Part shown: piece after piece, positions 43,881 through 53,159 of the stretch
Numbering within the stretch: the first letter of the stretch is position 1
How the letters are laid out: the number at the start of each line of letters is the position of its first letter
NCBI RefSeq assembly: GCF_013839425.1
Contig: NZ_JACDNP010000008.1
Coordinates: 62,001 to 126,000, forward strand
Length of the DNA: 64,000 bases
From: Halorhabdus salina
Lineage (GTDB): Archaea; Halobacteriota; Halobacteria; Halobacteriales; Haloarculaceae
Reading direction: 5' to 3'
Position numbers and translations under genes: made by a program
The notes under the pieces: generated by a model
The model's input: the letters and a program-made list of their open reading frames with translations, nothing else
Database searches by the model: none
Told to the model about the DNA's origin: nothing

Positions 43881-44359
43881 TCGTTCTCGAAGACTCGATC
43901 GAAATCAGTGCGTCGCCGACGGATATGTTCGCCTTCGCGGCGAATCTGGACGAGAATTATCTGCTCATGTCCGACGATCACGTACATTTCGAATCGCTAT
44001 CGGGGGACCCCGTCACCGAAGGTTCGGTGTTCTGTCAGTACGAGTGGTTCGGCGACCGGCTCATCGGGGGAAAATATCGGGTGAAGACGGTCGTGTCTAA
44101 CAGTCGGCTTGTGTACGAAGTGACGTTCCCGCGGTCGATTCTTGGGGGCAAACTGTTCTTTTCGATCGAACCGATCGACGCGGGAATCGTGTTGACCGAA
44201 CGCCTCGAAATCGGGCGATCGATTCCTGTTATCAGCCCGGTCATCGATCGCTGTGTCACAACTGTCCTGGATTCGACGATAGACAGTCTCCGCGATCATC
44301 AACGCGACGGGTTGAAAAATATCAAACGGGCACTCGAAACTGATTCGTTCAGTCGGTGA
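43877..44359 (+). CDS. SRPBCC-family (START/Bet v1-like) protein
   Basis: The 160-residue protein begins with a GTG that overlaps the TetR stop. MIVLEDSIEISASPTDMFAFAANLDENYLLMSDDHVHFESL is a polyketide-cyclase/SRPBCC start, followed by a beta-rich cavity region and a long C-terminal helix (VIDRCVTTVLDSTIDSLRDHQRDGLKNIKRAL). The fold binds hydrophobic ligands or serves as cyclase; with a hydrolase and TetR it may form a small hydrophobic-compound-handling unit. Confidence 0.85.
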   Translation: MIVLEDSIEISASPTDMFAFAANLDENYLLMSDDHVHFESLSGDPVTEGSVFCQYEWFGDRLIGGKYRVKTVVSNSRLVYEVTFPRSILGGKLFFSIEPIDAGIVLTERLEIGRSIPVISPVIDRCVTTVLDSTIDSLRDHQRDGLKNIKRALETDSFSR

Positions 44360-44404
44360 TTCTCTCAGGACCTCGACCCCGAGCGAGTGTGTCTCACGGC
44401 GCTA

Positions 44405-46666
44405 TCACTCGAACCGATCGCGTTCGATACGAGCTACGCTCTCGCCGTACGCTTCGACTAGCCCTTCGATTGCCGCTCCCAGCGCACGCATACACTCTCG
44501 CCGGGAGTGATACGCCAGTTCCTCGGCAACCTCGTCCCAGGAACGACGTTGGAGCGTCTTCGTGACCAACACGCGTTCCTGGCGGGCCGACAAGAGCGAT
44601 TCTGCCGCGGGATCGACTAAATGCCGGAGCGACAAACGGGCAAACGCGTCGGGCGCAGTGTTGTACAGTCCAGCTCCGTGTGGCGACCCAGCCAGAACAC
44701 GCCATTCAAGATCGGAGAGGTTGAGTTCGGGTGGCTCAGCGATCGATCGGAGCACGGCCCCCACTACGTCCGGGTCCAGATCCGCGAGTGGGTCTGATAG
44801 CATTCCCTCGATGCGGTTGAGGAACCACGTGGTGTGGCGACCAAGCAGTGCCTGTCCTTCCCTCGATGTCGCCTGCAGCATGATCGCCGAGTGCTCGCCA
44901 CTGCGTTCGTTGCGCGAGGTTGAGAGGTGAACAGCACTGTATCCGTTCTCCTGCCAGAACGCAACCAGTTCCGGCGTCGCACCGTACCCAGTGCCGATCC
45001 AGTCCATCTCGTCGCCGAACTCGGTTTCAATCTCGGTCAGCAACCGTGATCCGAGTCCGCGCCCCCGGACAGCGTGATGGGTTGCAATCCGCATAACGCG
45101 TTGGCCGACAGGCTCCCCCGCGTCCTCGTCACGGAGTTGGCTCGCCAGTACGTCCGGTAGCATATTCCCCCCGATTCGACCACCTTCGTACATCTCGGCC
45201 CGAATATCGGCCGGAAGATCGCCTTCCTGGGAAAGGAGTGCCACCGAGACAACGTGGCCGTCATAGAGGAGTGCCCTGACAGAGACGTTCGGTGCGTCGA
45301 GCAGTCGGGCGAAATCGGCCGGCTCTGTCCGGTAGTGGGCAACGACAAGCAAGCCGAATATCTCCCGGAGGAGGTGTTCGTCGTCGAGCAGGGCTGACGG
45401 GTCGAGTTGCCGATAGGTCACGGTCCCGGGCGTCGCATCGGCTACCAGTCGGTCAGCCGCGGGTGTCGCATCGAGTAACAGCGCACAGAAGAGCCAGACT
45501 TCGATCGGATCGCCAGCGGCGTAGCGGATCGGCTCGTCCATCGTCCGCTCGGTCACTTCGAAGTCGGACTCGGCGAGGCGATCACGAAAGCGCACCTCAA
45601 AGCCCCGGCCCGTCCCCTCATACCCTCGGACAGTTGTCGTGAACCCGACAGCCGGCGCGTCTAGACACGTCAACAGCACGTCAACGGAAAGGGCGGCCGC
45701 CTCGTCGACGATCAGCACGTCGACACCCCCCGCACGGTTGGCTGCCGCGGTTGGCCGAGCGAAGTGGATCGAGCCGTCGCCGATCCGGATCGGCAAGTCC
45801 TCGTCCGTGGACGATCCGGAGTCGCGATCGGCGTCATCTCCTCGTTCTATATCGAGATCGTCACGCAACTCGCGTGCCCGTTCGAGAAGTTCTGTGGCGT
45901 TTCGACGCTCGGGAGCCGTCACGAGTACGTCCCGCCCGGCGGCGGCGAGACTTCCAGCGGCGAGCCCGGCGGCACTCGATTTGCCCCGGCCGCGATCGGC
46001 CTCGACGACGACCGTCTGCCCCGGTTCTCGGAGCCGTTCGAAGGCTTGTACCGCCTCGACCTGATCGGCTGTCCGACACTGTCGATAGACACTCGCGGGG
46101 AACGCATAGTCGTCCGACGGTGATGGCTCTGCCTTCTGGAGTCGAGGTGCTGGATCCGTTAGCCCGTCTCTCTCGACGGTCCCCGCGTCGGCGTCGAAGA
46201 TCGCGATTCCCGGATGCGCCCGGAGTGTCTCGACGACCCGCCGCCGGAAGTGCCCAGTCACGTCTTCGACCCCGAATGGCGGAACCGCGAGCGACCTGTC
46301 AAAGCCGTCACGTCGATCTGGCCACGCGTCCAGGGGTGGCGTCAAGAGGATTCCCAATCCGCCACCTGCGATAGCACCGACGACGTGGGCAAGTACATCG
46401 GGATCGAATCGTTCGCTGACGTCGTAGACGATACCGTCACGGGTCTGTCCGAGAAGCGTGTCGCTATGGGTGGGGTCGATCCGCTCACACGCGAGCAGTG
46501 CCTCCTGGCTAATCAACGTGATATCCCCACTGTCGAGAGTAGCTTCAGCCACGACGCTCCGCAAAGCACACTCACGCGCGTCCGACTCTCCCGCTACGAC
46601 GACGAGTCGCCGCTCGTCGGTTCGTTGGGCTTCAGCCCGGAGTCTGCGTCCGATCGAATTCCCCAT
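44405..46666 (-). CDS. tmcA: tRNA(Met) cytidine acetyltransferase TmcA
   Basis: TmcA acetylates N4 of the wobble cytidine in elongator tRNA-Met, using ATP and acetyl-CoA. In archaea, relatives also modify rRNA. The 753-residue protein has an N-terminal DUF1726-like domain, a helicase-like ATPase (Walker A EADRGRGKSSAAGL near residue 230, and VLIVDEAAALSVDVLL), a GNAT acetyltransferase domain (RIATHHAVRGRGLGSRLLTEIE) and a C-terminal tRNA-binding part. The ATG at 46666 (MGNSIGRRLRAEAQR) is the conserved start; the longer frame from 46771 is not. Confidence 0.94.
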   Translation of the reverse strand: MGNSIGRRLRAEAQRTDERRLVVVAGESDARECALRSVVAEATLDSGDITLISQEALLACERIDPTHSDTLLGQTRDGIVYDVSERFDPDVLAHVVGAIAGGGLGILLTPPLDAWPDRRDGFDRSLAVPPFGVEDVTGHFRRRVVETLRAHPGIAIFDADAGTVERDGLTDPAPRLQKAEPSPSDDYAFPASVYRQCRTADQVEAVQAFERLREPGQTVVVEADRGRGKSSAAGLAAGSLAAAGRDVLVTAPERRNATELLERARELRDDLDIERGDDADRDSGSSTDEDLPIRIGDGSIHFARPTAAANRAGGVDVLIVDEAAALSVDVLLTCLDAPAVGFTTTVRGYEGTGRGFEVRFRDRLAESDFEVTERTMDEPIRYAAGDPIEVWLFCALLLDATPAADRLVADATPGTVTYRQLDPSALLDDEHLLREIFGLLVVAHYRTEPADFARLLDAPNVSVRALLYDGHVVSVALLSQEGDLPADIRAEMYEGGRIGGNMLPDVLASQLRDEDAGEPVGQRVMRIATHHAVRGRGLGSRLLTEIETEFGDEMDWIGTGYGATPELVAFWQENGYSAVHLSTSRNERSGEHSAIMLQATSREGQALLGRHTTWFLNRIEGMLSDPLADLDPDVVGAVLRSIAEPPELNLSDLEWRVLAGSPHGAGLYNTAPDAFARLSLRHLVDPAAESLLSARQERVLVTKTLQRRSWDEVAEELAYHSRRECMRALGAAIEGLVEAYGESVARIERDRFE

Positions 46667-46834
46667 CGCCGGTGTGTAGACTGGGTGGAACCTTGGGTGT
46701 GCCGGACTGTGAATCGCACACATCTCAATCCTGAAGTAACAACGATGGGTCCTGCGTTGTAATGTTATCATTACTGATAACTAACACTCGCTGTTTTATG
46801 TAATGGGCTCGAAACGAATTTTGGCGGAAGTGTC

Positions 46835-48295
46835 ATGACAGAACATACGCAACAACCCTCCTCGAACTTGTTAGATTGTGAAACTGTCTTGGACGTCATC
46901 AGCCTCCCGGCGCTAGTCCTCAACAGGTCCGGTGACGTTGTCAACTGGAACCGACATATCGAGTCGCTCCTCGGAGTTGCCGGTGAAGATGTTCGTGGAG
47001 TTGACAACATTGGCCAAGTGCTGTACGATGATCCGTCAGAGTCGCTCCTCGCAGAGAAGGTTCTTGAATCTCCACGGAACGCAGACAGCGACTTTGCCGG
47101 AGTTGGCGTCGTAAACGACGAGTACGTGATGCTCGAAGGCGATAAGACTCCAGTCTACGAAGATACGGCGGAGCTAAGTGGGGACATCTGGTTCATCGCA
47201 ACCCCGATCTACGAGGACGACGAGCTGATCGGTGTCATTGAGATCGTCCAGGACCTAGAGCACTCGGCACGGTACCGTCAGGAACGTGCCGATTTGTTAG
47301 ACGCGATCGAACAGACACTCAATGCCTACGAGCGCGGACACCTCGAAGCGCATGTCGACTTCACGGCCACAGAGAGCATTCTCGACGAAGAACTCCTCAC
47401 GCTCATCGACGTCGTCGATGAAATGGGCACAACGATACAGGAAGTCGTCGACGAGATCGATAACGATATCGAGCAGCTACAGGATTCTGCCGATGGTATC
47501 GCCGAGTACTCCCAGGAAATTTCAGACCTGGCGAGCGGGCAGGCCAACGACATGGGTGAGATCGCCACCGAAGTCTCGGATCTCTCGGCGACCGTCGAAG
47601 AAATTGCATCGACAGCTGACGAGGTCGAAGATACCAGCACCGAAGCTCAAAGTCTCGCTGAAGAAGGCCGGGACTCCGCTAAGGAGGCTGTACGTGTCAT
47701 GGAGAATGCTGCCGATTCCGCCGACGACGTGACTGGAGACGTCCACGCTCTCCAGGGCCGCGTCGACGAGATCGACGAGATTGTCGAGGTGATCAACGAT
47801 ATCGCCGATCAGACGAATATGCTTGCGTTGAACGCATCTATCGAAGCCGCTCGGGCAGGCGAAGCCGGTGAGGGCTTTGCTGTCGTTGCAGACGAGGTCA
47901 AGAGTCTCGCTGAAGAGTCCCAGACCCACGCCAGTGATATCGAAGAGATGGTCGGAGATATTCAGACCGAAACCGAATCCACTGTCGAAAACCTAGAGCG
48001 AACGACAACGCAAGTAAACGAAAGCATCGAGCAAGTCAATCAAGCGATGTCTCGTTTCGAGGCGATCGTCGAAAAAGTGGTTGCGACGGTCGAGGGTATC
48101 AGTCAGGTCTCCGATGCGACTGACGATCAGGCCGCGAGTGCGGAAGAAATCGCAGCGATGATCGATGATGCGCTCGGTGAAGCTGAAACAGTCGCTACCG
48201 AAGTACAGGAAATTGTCGCTAACACGGAACAACAGGTGACAATGATCGAAGAGGTCGAGTCATCGATGGATCGGCTCACCGGCTCGACACGGTAG
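46835..48295 (+). CDS. Soluble Htr-type chemotaxis transducer with PAS domain
   Basis: The 486-residue protein has an N-terminal PAS domain (about 15-135: VISLPALVLNRSGDVVNWNRHIESLLG) and an MCP signalling domain whose hairpin tip reads IADQTNMLALNASIEAARAGEAGEGFAVVADEVKSLAEES near residue 330-365, ideally conserved. No membrane helix is present, so the sensor is cytoplasmic. It signals to CheA/CheW, not found in this window. The ATG at 46835 follows a long intergenic region. Confidence 0.93.
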   Translation: MTEHTQQPSSNLLDCETVLDVISLPALVLNRSGDVVNWNRHIESLLGVAGEDVRGVDNIGQVLYDDPSESLLAEKVLESPRNADSDFAGVGVVNDEYVMLEGDKTPVYEDTAELSGDIWFIATPIYEDDELIGVIEIVQDLEHSARYRQERADLLDAIEQTLNAYERGHLEAHVDFTATESILDEELLTLIDVVDEMGTTIQEVVDEIDNDIEQLQDSADGIAEYSQEISDLASGQANDMGEIATEVSDLSATVEEIASTADEVEDTSTEAQSLAEEGRDSAKEAVRVMENAADSADDVTGDVHALQGRVDEIDEIVEVINDIADQTNMLALNASIEAARAGEAGEGFAVVADEVKSLAEESQTHASDIEEMVGDIQTETESTVENLERTTTQVNESIEQVNQAMSRFEAIVEKVVATVEGISQVSDATDDQAASAEEIAAMIDDALGEAETVATEVQEIVANTEQQVTMIEEVESSMDRLTGSTR

Positions 48296-48535
48296 TCGGT
48301 TCTGTTGGCCTGTGTGCTCGGCTCCCACGGGCAGATGGCTTCGAAAGCGCTTTTACGTCTGCCGGGTCACATTCGAGTACAGCCTGCACGGGGTTGATGA
48401 TGCTCCTAGCCATCTAGGACTTTCATAGCGTCCGGGAACGTCGGTTCACCGGGCGACGTCGGGCCCGCCGGAACGGCCGGCACGGGTTCGAAACGGCGGG
48501 GGAGCGCGAGCCCACGTGCAGGAGGTGATCCAATC
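48296..48535 (+). promoter_or_regulatory. Leader of ribosomal-protein operon with hairpin and ideal Shine-Dalgarno
   Basis: GGAGGTGATC at 48521-48530 is fully complementary to the 16S 3' end, five bases before the L7Ae ATG; most other genes here lack such a site. A small hairpin TCCTAG-CCAT-CTAGGA lies at 48404-48419, flanked by GATGATG and CTTTCAT. L7Ae proteins bind kink-turns and can autoregulate; this hairpin is the best candidate, but no complete kink-turn was recognised. Confidence 0.5.
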
Positions 48536-48898
48536 ATGCCAGTATACGTCGATTTCGATGTTCCCGCGGATCTCGAAGATGACGCCCTCGAGGCGCTCGA
48601 GATCGCGCGAGACACAGGCCAAGTAAAGAAAGGAACCAACGAGACGACCAAGGCGATCGAACGCGGCAACGCCGACCTGATTTTCGTCGCCGAAGACGTC
48701 CAGCCGGAAGAGATCGTGATGCACCTGCCGGAACTGGCAGACGAAAAATCAGTTCCGTTCATCTTCGTCGGCGCCCAAGACGATCTGGGTCACGCTGCCG
48801 GGCTCGAAGTCGGCAGTGCGGCGGCCGCGATCGTCGAGGCTGGCGACGCCAGTGAGGATGTCGACGATATCGCCGACAAGGTTGAGGACCTGCGCTGA
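48536..48898 (+). CDS. rpl7ae: Large-subunit ribosomal protein L7Ae
   Basis: The 120-residue protein binds kink-turns in 23S rRNA, and in C/D and H/ACA snoRNPs. [36 protein letters not shown] and the C-terminal [26 protein letters not shown] are the family signature. It is the first gene of the operon L7Ae-S28e-L24e-Ndk, in the common archaeal order. Confidence 0.97.
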   Translation: MPVYVDFDVPADLEDDALEALEIARDTGQVKKGTNETTKAIERGNADLIFVAEDVQPEEIVMHLPELADEKSVPFIFVGAQDDLGHAAGLEVGSAAAAIVEAGDASEDVDDIADKVEDLR

Positions 48899-48909
48899 GG
48901 TGAGTTGAC

Positions 48910-49137
48910 ATGAGCGCAGAGGAGTCCGAAGACGACGGATCCACGCCCGCGGAGGTCATCGAGGTCGTGGGCCGGACGGGGATGCACGGCGAGGCCATGC
49001 AGGTCAAGTGCCGCATCCGCGAGGGCGAGAACAAGGGTCGTATCATCACCCGCAACGTCCTCGGGCCGGTCCGCGAAGGGGATATCCTCCAGCTTCGGGA
49101 GACCGCCCGTGAGGCAGACGCCATTGGAGGGCAATAA
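48910..49137 (+). CDS. rps28e: Small-subunit ribosomal protein S28e
   Basis: The 75-residue protein contains [50 protein letters not shown], the S28e OB-like domain, with a short acidic haloarchaeal N-terminus. It starts 11 bases after L7Ae and its TAA overlaps the next ATG by one base. Confidence 0.97.
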   Translation: MSAEESEDDGSTPAEVIEVVGRTGMHGEAMQVKCRIREGENKGRIITRNVLGPVREGDILQLRETAREADAIGGQ

Positions 49138-49496
49138 TGCCACAGACACGCGAATGTGACTACTGCGGCGCCGAGATCGAGCCGGGCACCGGGACGATGT
49201 TCGTCCGCACGAACGGGACGACGATCCACTACTGCTCGGCCAAGTGTGAGAAAAACGCCGACCTCGGCCGGGAAGCCCGAGACCTTTCCTGGACAGAAGC
49301 CGGCAGCGAGACCGCCGGCGAAGCAGTCGAAGCGGAGCCAGAAACGGAACCGGAGACAACGGACGAAGCGTCCGAGGATGCCGCTGCTGAGGACGAAGAC
49401 GAGAGTGCAGCGGAGGCTGACGAGGAGTCCGAAGACGAGGCCGTCGAAGAAGCCGCTGACGATGCTGAGGAAAGTGAAGCGGAGGCTGACGCATGA
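49137..49496 (+). CDS. rpl24e: Large-subunit ribosomal protein L24e with long acidic tail
   Basis: The N-terminal 55 residues form the C4 zinc ribbon ([13 protein letters not shown]...[22 protein letters not shown]). The remaining 60 are an extended Glu/Asp/Ala-rich tail absent from most archaeal L24e, which end near residue 65. Such a tail is a haloarchaeal trait but is long here. The gene overlaps the ndk start by four bases. Confidence 0.95.
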   Translation: MPQTRECDYCGAEIEPGTGTMFVRTNGTTIHYCSAKCEKNADLGREARDLSWTEAGSETAGEAVEAEPETEPETTDEASEDAAAEDEDESAAEADEESEDEAVEEAADDAEESEAEADA

Positions 49497-49975
49497 GCCA
49501 TCACGACGAACGAACCTTCGTCATGGCAAAGCCCGATGCTGTCCAGCGCGGACTCGTGGGCGAAATCATCACGCGTCTCGAAGATCGCGGCCTGAAGCTC
49601 GCCGGGGCGAAGTTCATGCAGATCGACGAAGACCTCGCCGGCGAGCACTACGCCGAACACACCGAGAAGCCGTTCTTCGACGACCTGGTCGCGTTCATCA
49701 CGTCTGGACCGGTCATGGCGATGGTCTGGGAAGGTGCCGACGCGACCCGACAAGTTCGCCAGATGATGGGCGCGACCGATCCCGCCGAGGCCGCGCCCGG
49801 CACGATCCGTGGTGATTACGGGCTCGACTTGAGCCAGAACATCATCCACGGCTCGGATCACGAGGATCCGGGTGCCAACGAGCGAGAGATCGAGCTGTTC
49901 TTCGACGACGAAGAACTCCTCGAATACGAGCGCAGCGACGAACCCTGGGTCTACGAGGACGTCGGCGATCACTGA
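49493..49975 (+). CDS. ndk: Nucleoside diphosphate kinase
   Basis: Ndk transfers the gamma phosphate between nucleotides through a phosphohistidine. The 160-residue protein has His119 in [35 protein letters not shown] near the start, and [20 protein letters not shown]. The start overlaps the L24e stop (ATGA), so it is coupled to the ribosomal operon. Confidence 0.97.
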   Translation: MSHHDERTFVMAKPDAVQRGLVGEIITRLEDRGLKLAGAKFMQIDEDLAGEHYAEHTEKPFFDDLVAFITSGPVMAMVWEGADATRQVRQMMGATDPAEAAPGTIRGDYGLDLSQNIIHGSDHEDPGANEREIELFFDDEELLEYERSDEPWVYEDVGDH

Positions 49976-50061
49976 ATCGCCGTCACCCGATTTCTCATCC
50001 AGGTATCAGCGACACGTCACTTCTCGGTAGTTGTTTGTTCAAGGCGGTCGAACTGCCAGTC

Positions 50062-50958
50062 ATGGGTGACACCACTGCCGACCTGATTTCGTATGCTGGC
50101 TGGGACGACTGCATCAAACTGCACAACGAGCACGTCGAATTGATCGCGCCGACGGCGGTCGGCCCACGCATCGTCTCCTTCGGGTTTCTCGACGGCCCCA
50201 ACGAGTTCCACCAGATCGAAGCCGATCTCGGTGCGGGCGGTGGTGACGAATACCGGTTTTACGGGGGCCATCGACTCTGGTATGCCCCGGAGGTCAGCGA
50301 ACGGACGTTGACGCCCGATAACGAGCCAGTCGAGTACGAACTCGGTGACGGGACCGTCACGCTTCGCCAACCAACCGAGCCAGACACCCACATCCGGAAG
50401 GCACTGACCGTCGAGATGGCCGACGACGAACCGGCAGTCACCGTGACTCACCGCGTCACGAACGACGGGGTGTGGCCGATCGAACTCGCCCCCTGGGGGA
50501 TCACCGTCATGGCGGGCGGCGGGACCGGCTTTCTCCCGGCCGCACGGGCCGGGACCCAGGATCGACTGCCGGATCGCTCGCTGACCTTCTGGCCGTACAC
50601 GAGTCTGGGCGACGATCGACTATCGCTACGTGAGGGTCACCTCCGGGTCCAGCAGGATCCGGACGGTGAGGGCGCGTGCAAGGTCGGCTCGACGGGCGTC
50701 GACGAGTGGATCGCGTACGTCAACGACGGCCGCGCCTTCGTCAAGTCCATCGAGTACGAGCCGGACGGTGCGTATCCCGACCGTGGGTGTGCACTCGAAC
50801 TGTATACCGACGCGGACATGGAAGAAATCGAAACCCTCGGCCCTCTGCGGACCGTCGATCCAGGCGAGACAGTCGAACACGTCGAGTCCTGGCGGCTGTA
50901 CGACGACGTCCCGGACCCCGACGAGGCGGCGGCGCTTCAGGACTATCCGTTCAGCTAG
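50062..50958 (+). CDS. Mutarotase-like beta-sandwich protein (possibly DUF4380)
   Basis: The 298-residue, beta-rich acidic protein contains VELIAPTAVGPRIVSFGFLDGPNEFHQI, YRFYGGHRLWYAPE and HRVTNDGVWPIELAPWGIT, features of the galactose-mutarotase-like sandwich fold seen in DUF4380 proteins. The start at 50062 (MGDTTADLISYAGW) is used; the TTG at 50035 is rejected. Activity is unknown: it could epimerise or bind sugars. It follows ndk by 86 bases. Confidence 0.7.
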   Translation: MGDTTADLISYAGWDDCIKLHNEHVELIAPTAVGPRIVSFGFLDGPNEFHQIEADLGAGGGDEYRFYGGHRLWYAPEVSERTLTPDNEPVEYELGDGTVTLRQPTEPDTHIRKALTVEMADDEPAVTVTHRVTNDGVWPIELAPWGITVMAGGGTGFLPAARAGTQDRLPDRSLTFWPYTSLGDDRLSLREGHLRVQQDPDGEGACKVGSTGVDEWIAYVNDGRAFVKSIEYEPDGAYPDRGCALELYTDADMEEIETLGPLRTVDPGETVEHVESWRLYDDVPDPDEAAALQDYPFS

Positions 50959-50992
50959 ACCCTATTGTGTCGAGTGCTGTCGTCTTTCGCTC

Positions 50993-51442
50993 TCACTCGT
51001 CGCTTTCGTTCGGGACTGAACCGACCCGGATCGTCATCACAGGGACGGGTGCCGTCCGGATGACCCGTTCGGCGACGCTTCCGAGCAAGAGTCGATCGAG
51101 TCCACCACGTCCGTGGGTGCCCATGACAATGATGTCGATGTCGTGACTCGCTGCGTAGTCGACGACTTCCTCGCTCGGGACGCCTTCCGTCATCGACCCT
51201 TCGACCGCGACGTCACCGGTACTGTCCCGTACCTGGTTGAGTGCCCGTTCGCCCTCCTCACGTAACATCCCCGAGACAGCCTCCCAGGAGGTTTCCATGG
51301 GCATCCGACTCATCGTGGCCGTGTCGAGGACGTGCAAAGCGTGGATTGCCGCCCTATGATGGCGGGCCAACCCAGCAGTGTGCTCGATGACCTGTCCCAT
51401 CCCCTCGGAGCCATCAGTCGGCAGGAGGATTCTATCGTACAT
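50993..51442 (-). CDS. Universal stress protein (UspA-like)
   Basis: The 149-residue Rossmann-like protein has MYDRILLPTDGSEGMG at the start and GTHGRGGLDRLLLGSVAERVIRTAPVPVMTIR at the end, the ATP-binding G-2x-G-9x-G(S/T) motif. A single-domain UspA of this type is common and its stress input is unknown. Convergent with the mutarotase-like gene. Confidence 0.93.
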   Translation of the reverse strand: MYDRILLPTDGSEGMGQVIEHTAGLARHHRAAIHALHVLDTATMSRMPMETSWEAVSGMLREEGERALNQVRDSTGDVAVEGSMTEGVPSEEVVDYAASHDIDIIVMGTHGRGGLDRLLLGSVAERVIRTAPVPVMTIRVGSVPNESDE

Positions 51443-51473
51443 GGACGTATGTTAACGTTTGTCGACAACCCGT

Positions 51474-52520
51474 TTAATAGTTCGTGTCCCCACCCGCGCA
51501 GGAATCCTCGAAAATGACGTCGGTTACATCGGCGACACCGGCCCGTCGAACAACGGCACGAACGATATCTTCCGCGCCGGTGAGATTGTCCGAATCGCCG
51601 TCGAGAACGAGCAGGCGAGCGTCACGGCCGGGTTCGATCACGCCGCAGTTCAGATCGGCCATCTCCGCCCCGGCAACGGTCGCCATGCGAAGGACCTCCC
51701 TCGCTGAGACGTCGTACAGTTTGGCTGCGAACTCCATCTCCCGGAACATCGACGGGCTGTTGAGCATCACGTTGTCCGTTCCCAGCGCGACGGTTGTCCG
51801 GTCGAGTAACTCGCGGGCGGGTGCCGTCCCGACGCCGGTGACGAGATTCGACCGGGGACAGAGCACGACTGGTGTCTCCTCATCGTCGAGGCGCTCGTAG
51901 TGGAGGTCTTCGAGGTGGACCATGTGGACCAGAAAGTCCGGATCGAGGTCCAGTGCGGGATTGACGTCGGCACTGTCGCGTTCACCGGCGTGAATGCCAA
52001 AGAGTTTTTCCGCGTTTGCAGTCGCCGTCCGTTCGGCACCGAACTCACCGTCTCGGGCACCGCTGGCCCCGAATCCGTCGGCCGCCTCCATTGCCTCGAC
52101 TGTCTCGCGACCGAGGATGACACTCTCGATGTCCCGCCCGTCCAGCGCCGCTTCGATGGCCTCGACACCGTCGATGCCCCCCTCTCGAAATTCGATGAAC
52201 GCGCCGGTACCGGCCTGTTCCATGAATCGGAGCGAGCGAGCCATCGCAGCAATCAGTTCCTCGCGGGTCGCCTCTCGGAGGAGTCGGTGTTTCAGCCCAT
52301 CCGGCGGCGCGACGAGTTCGTCCAGACTCAGACCGCCGCCCGCTTCCTTGGCGATCGAATCGCCGATGTGCGTGTGGGCGTTGACGAACGCCGGGAGGAC
52401 GATCTGCTCGCTGTCAGTACTCGTTTCCTCGACAGCGGTGATCTCGCCGTCTTCGACAACGACCCGGCCCTCGATCGGGTCGAAATCGCGCCCGTGGAGG
52501 ATTGTCCCTTCCAGTTCCAT
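51474..52520 (-). CDS. Amidohydrolase (cytosine deaminase/S-adenosylhomocysteine-deaminase-like)
   Basis: The 348-residue metal-dependent hydrolase has AFVNAHTHIGD as the HxH motif, KLFGIHAGERD (third ligand His), HMVHLEDLHYE and ALGTDNVMLNSPSMFRE (Asp). The N-terminal and C-terminal beta segments form the composite domain of this superfamily. The start MELEGTILHGRD (52520) is used. The substrate is not deducible; the family includes deaminases of adenine and guanine derivatives and related hydrolases. It is convergent with neither gene closely and has an own promoter region. Confidence 0.85.
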   Translation of the reverse strand: MELEGTILHGRDFDPIEGRVVVEDGEITAVEETSTDSEQIVLPAFVNAHTHIGDSIAKEAGGGLSLDELVAPPDGLKHRLLREATREELIAAMARSLRFMEQAGTGAFIEFREGGIDGVEAIEAALDGRDIESVILGRETVEAMEAADGFGASGARDGEFGAERTATANAEKLFGIHAGERDSADVNPALDLDPDFLVHMVHLEDLHYERLDDEETPVVLCPRSNLVTGVGTAPARELLDRTTVALGTDNVMLNSPSMFREMEFAAKLYDVSAREVLRMATVAGAEMADLNCGVIEPGRDARLLVLDGDSDNLTGAEDIVRAVVRRAGVADVTDVIFEDSCAGGDTNY

Positions 52521-52749
52521 AGCTGTCCGTTCGGGCGAACATGGTTTGACGGTTTCGAGGGGTAATCTTCTCACCCGTCTGGGCCGGGACCTCATTAGTT
52601 TCACCCATAGACGCCTGCTGGTTCGCATTCGGGACGGCTCAGGGAATCTTGTTGCCACTCCGGACGAACGCGAGGGCTTCCCAACGGTATCAGCTCAGGA
52701 CGACAATCAGGAAAGTTTTATAGTCAAAGAGGAAAGCATACTTTACATA

Positions 52750-53157
52750 ATGGCACTCAACAACCGGAGTTCCTTCGGCCGGATCAGAATCGTCCTTGTG
52801 GTGATGCTCCTTGGCGGTTTTGGCCTCGGCTTCAGCATGGCCATGGTCGAGGATTCCCTCCCCGAATTCTCCCCATTCTGGATCGGTATCAGTGTGATGG
52901 CGGTCGCCGGTGTGGGCGGATACGCGTACTACAACCGATTAGAGCGGGCAGGGATCGCCGACGAACGGAGCAAGCAGATTACCTATAAGGCAACCGCAAT
53001 ATCCTGGGGCGTACTGGTGGTCGGGCTGTCCGTGGTCATGTTGGTGCTGACGATGACTGACATCGACCTCCCGATCGTGCCGGTACTCTGGGGATTCACT
53101 ATCGGGAGTATTGTCCTCCAACAGGTAGCAAACGAGTATTACCGCCGACAGATGTAA
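52750..53157 (+). CDS. Small membrane protein, module 2 first member
   Basis: The 135-residue protein has four membrane segments and a cytoplasmic LERAGIADERSKQITYKATAIS loop between helices 2 and 3, matching in place the DER...YK loop of the proteins at 771-1932 in shorter form. It ends EYYRRQM, like its neighbour (EYYRRKM). A GTTTTATA box at 52715-52722 lies about 28 bases ahead of the ATG, so it is probably leaderless. The 51994 extension is not used. It is the first of three genes: two membrane proteins and an XRE regulator. Confidence 0.82.
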   Translation: MALNNRSSFGRIRIVLVVMLLGGFGLGFSMAMVEDSLPEFSPFWIGISVMAVAGVGGYAYYNRLERAGIADERSKQITYKATAISWGVLVVGLSVVMLVLTMTDIDLPIVPVLWGFTIGSIVLQQVANEYYRRQM

Positions 53158-53159
53158 CT

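Noticed and set aside
48391-48420. C/D-box or kink-turn RNA in the L7Ae leader
   Set aside because: GATGATG resembles a C box, but no matching CTGA D box or tandem G-A pairing could be found, so only a hairpin is reported.
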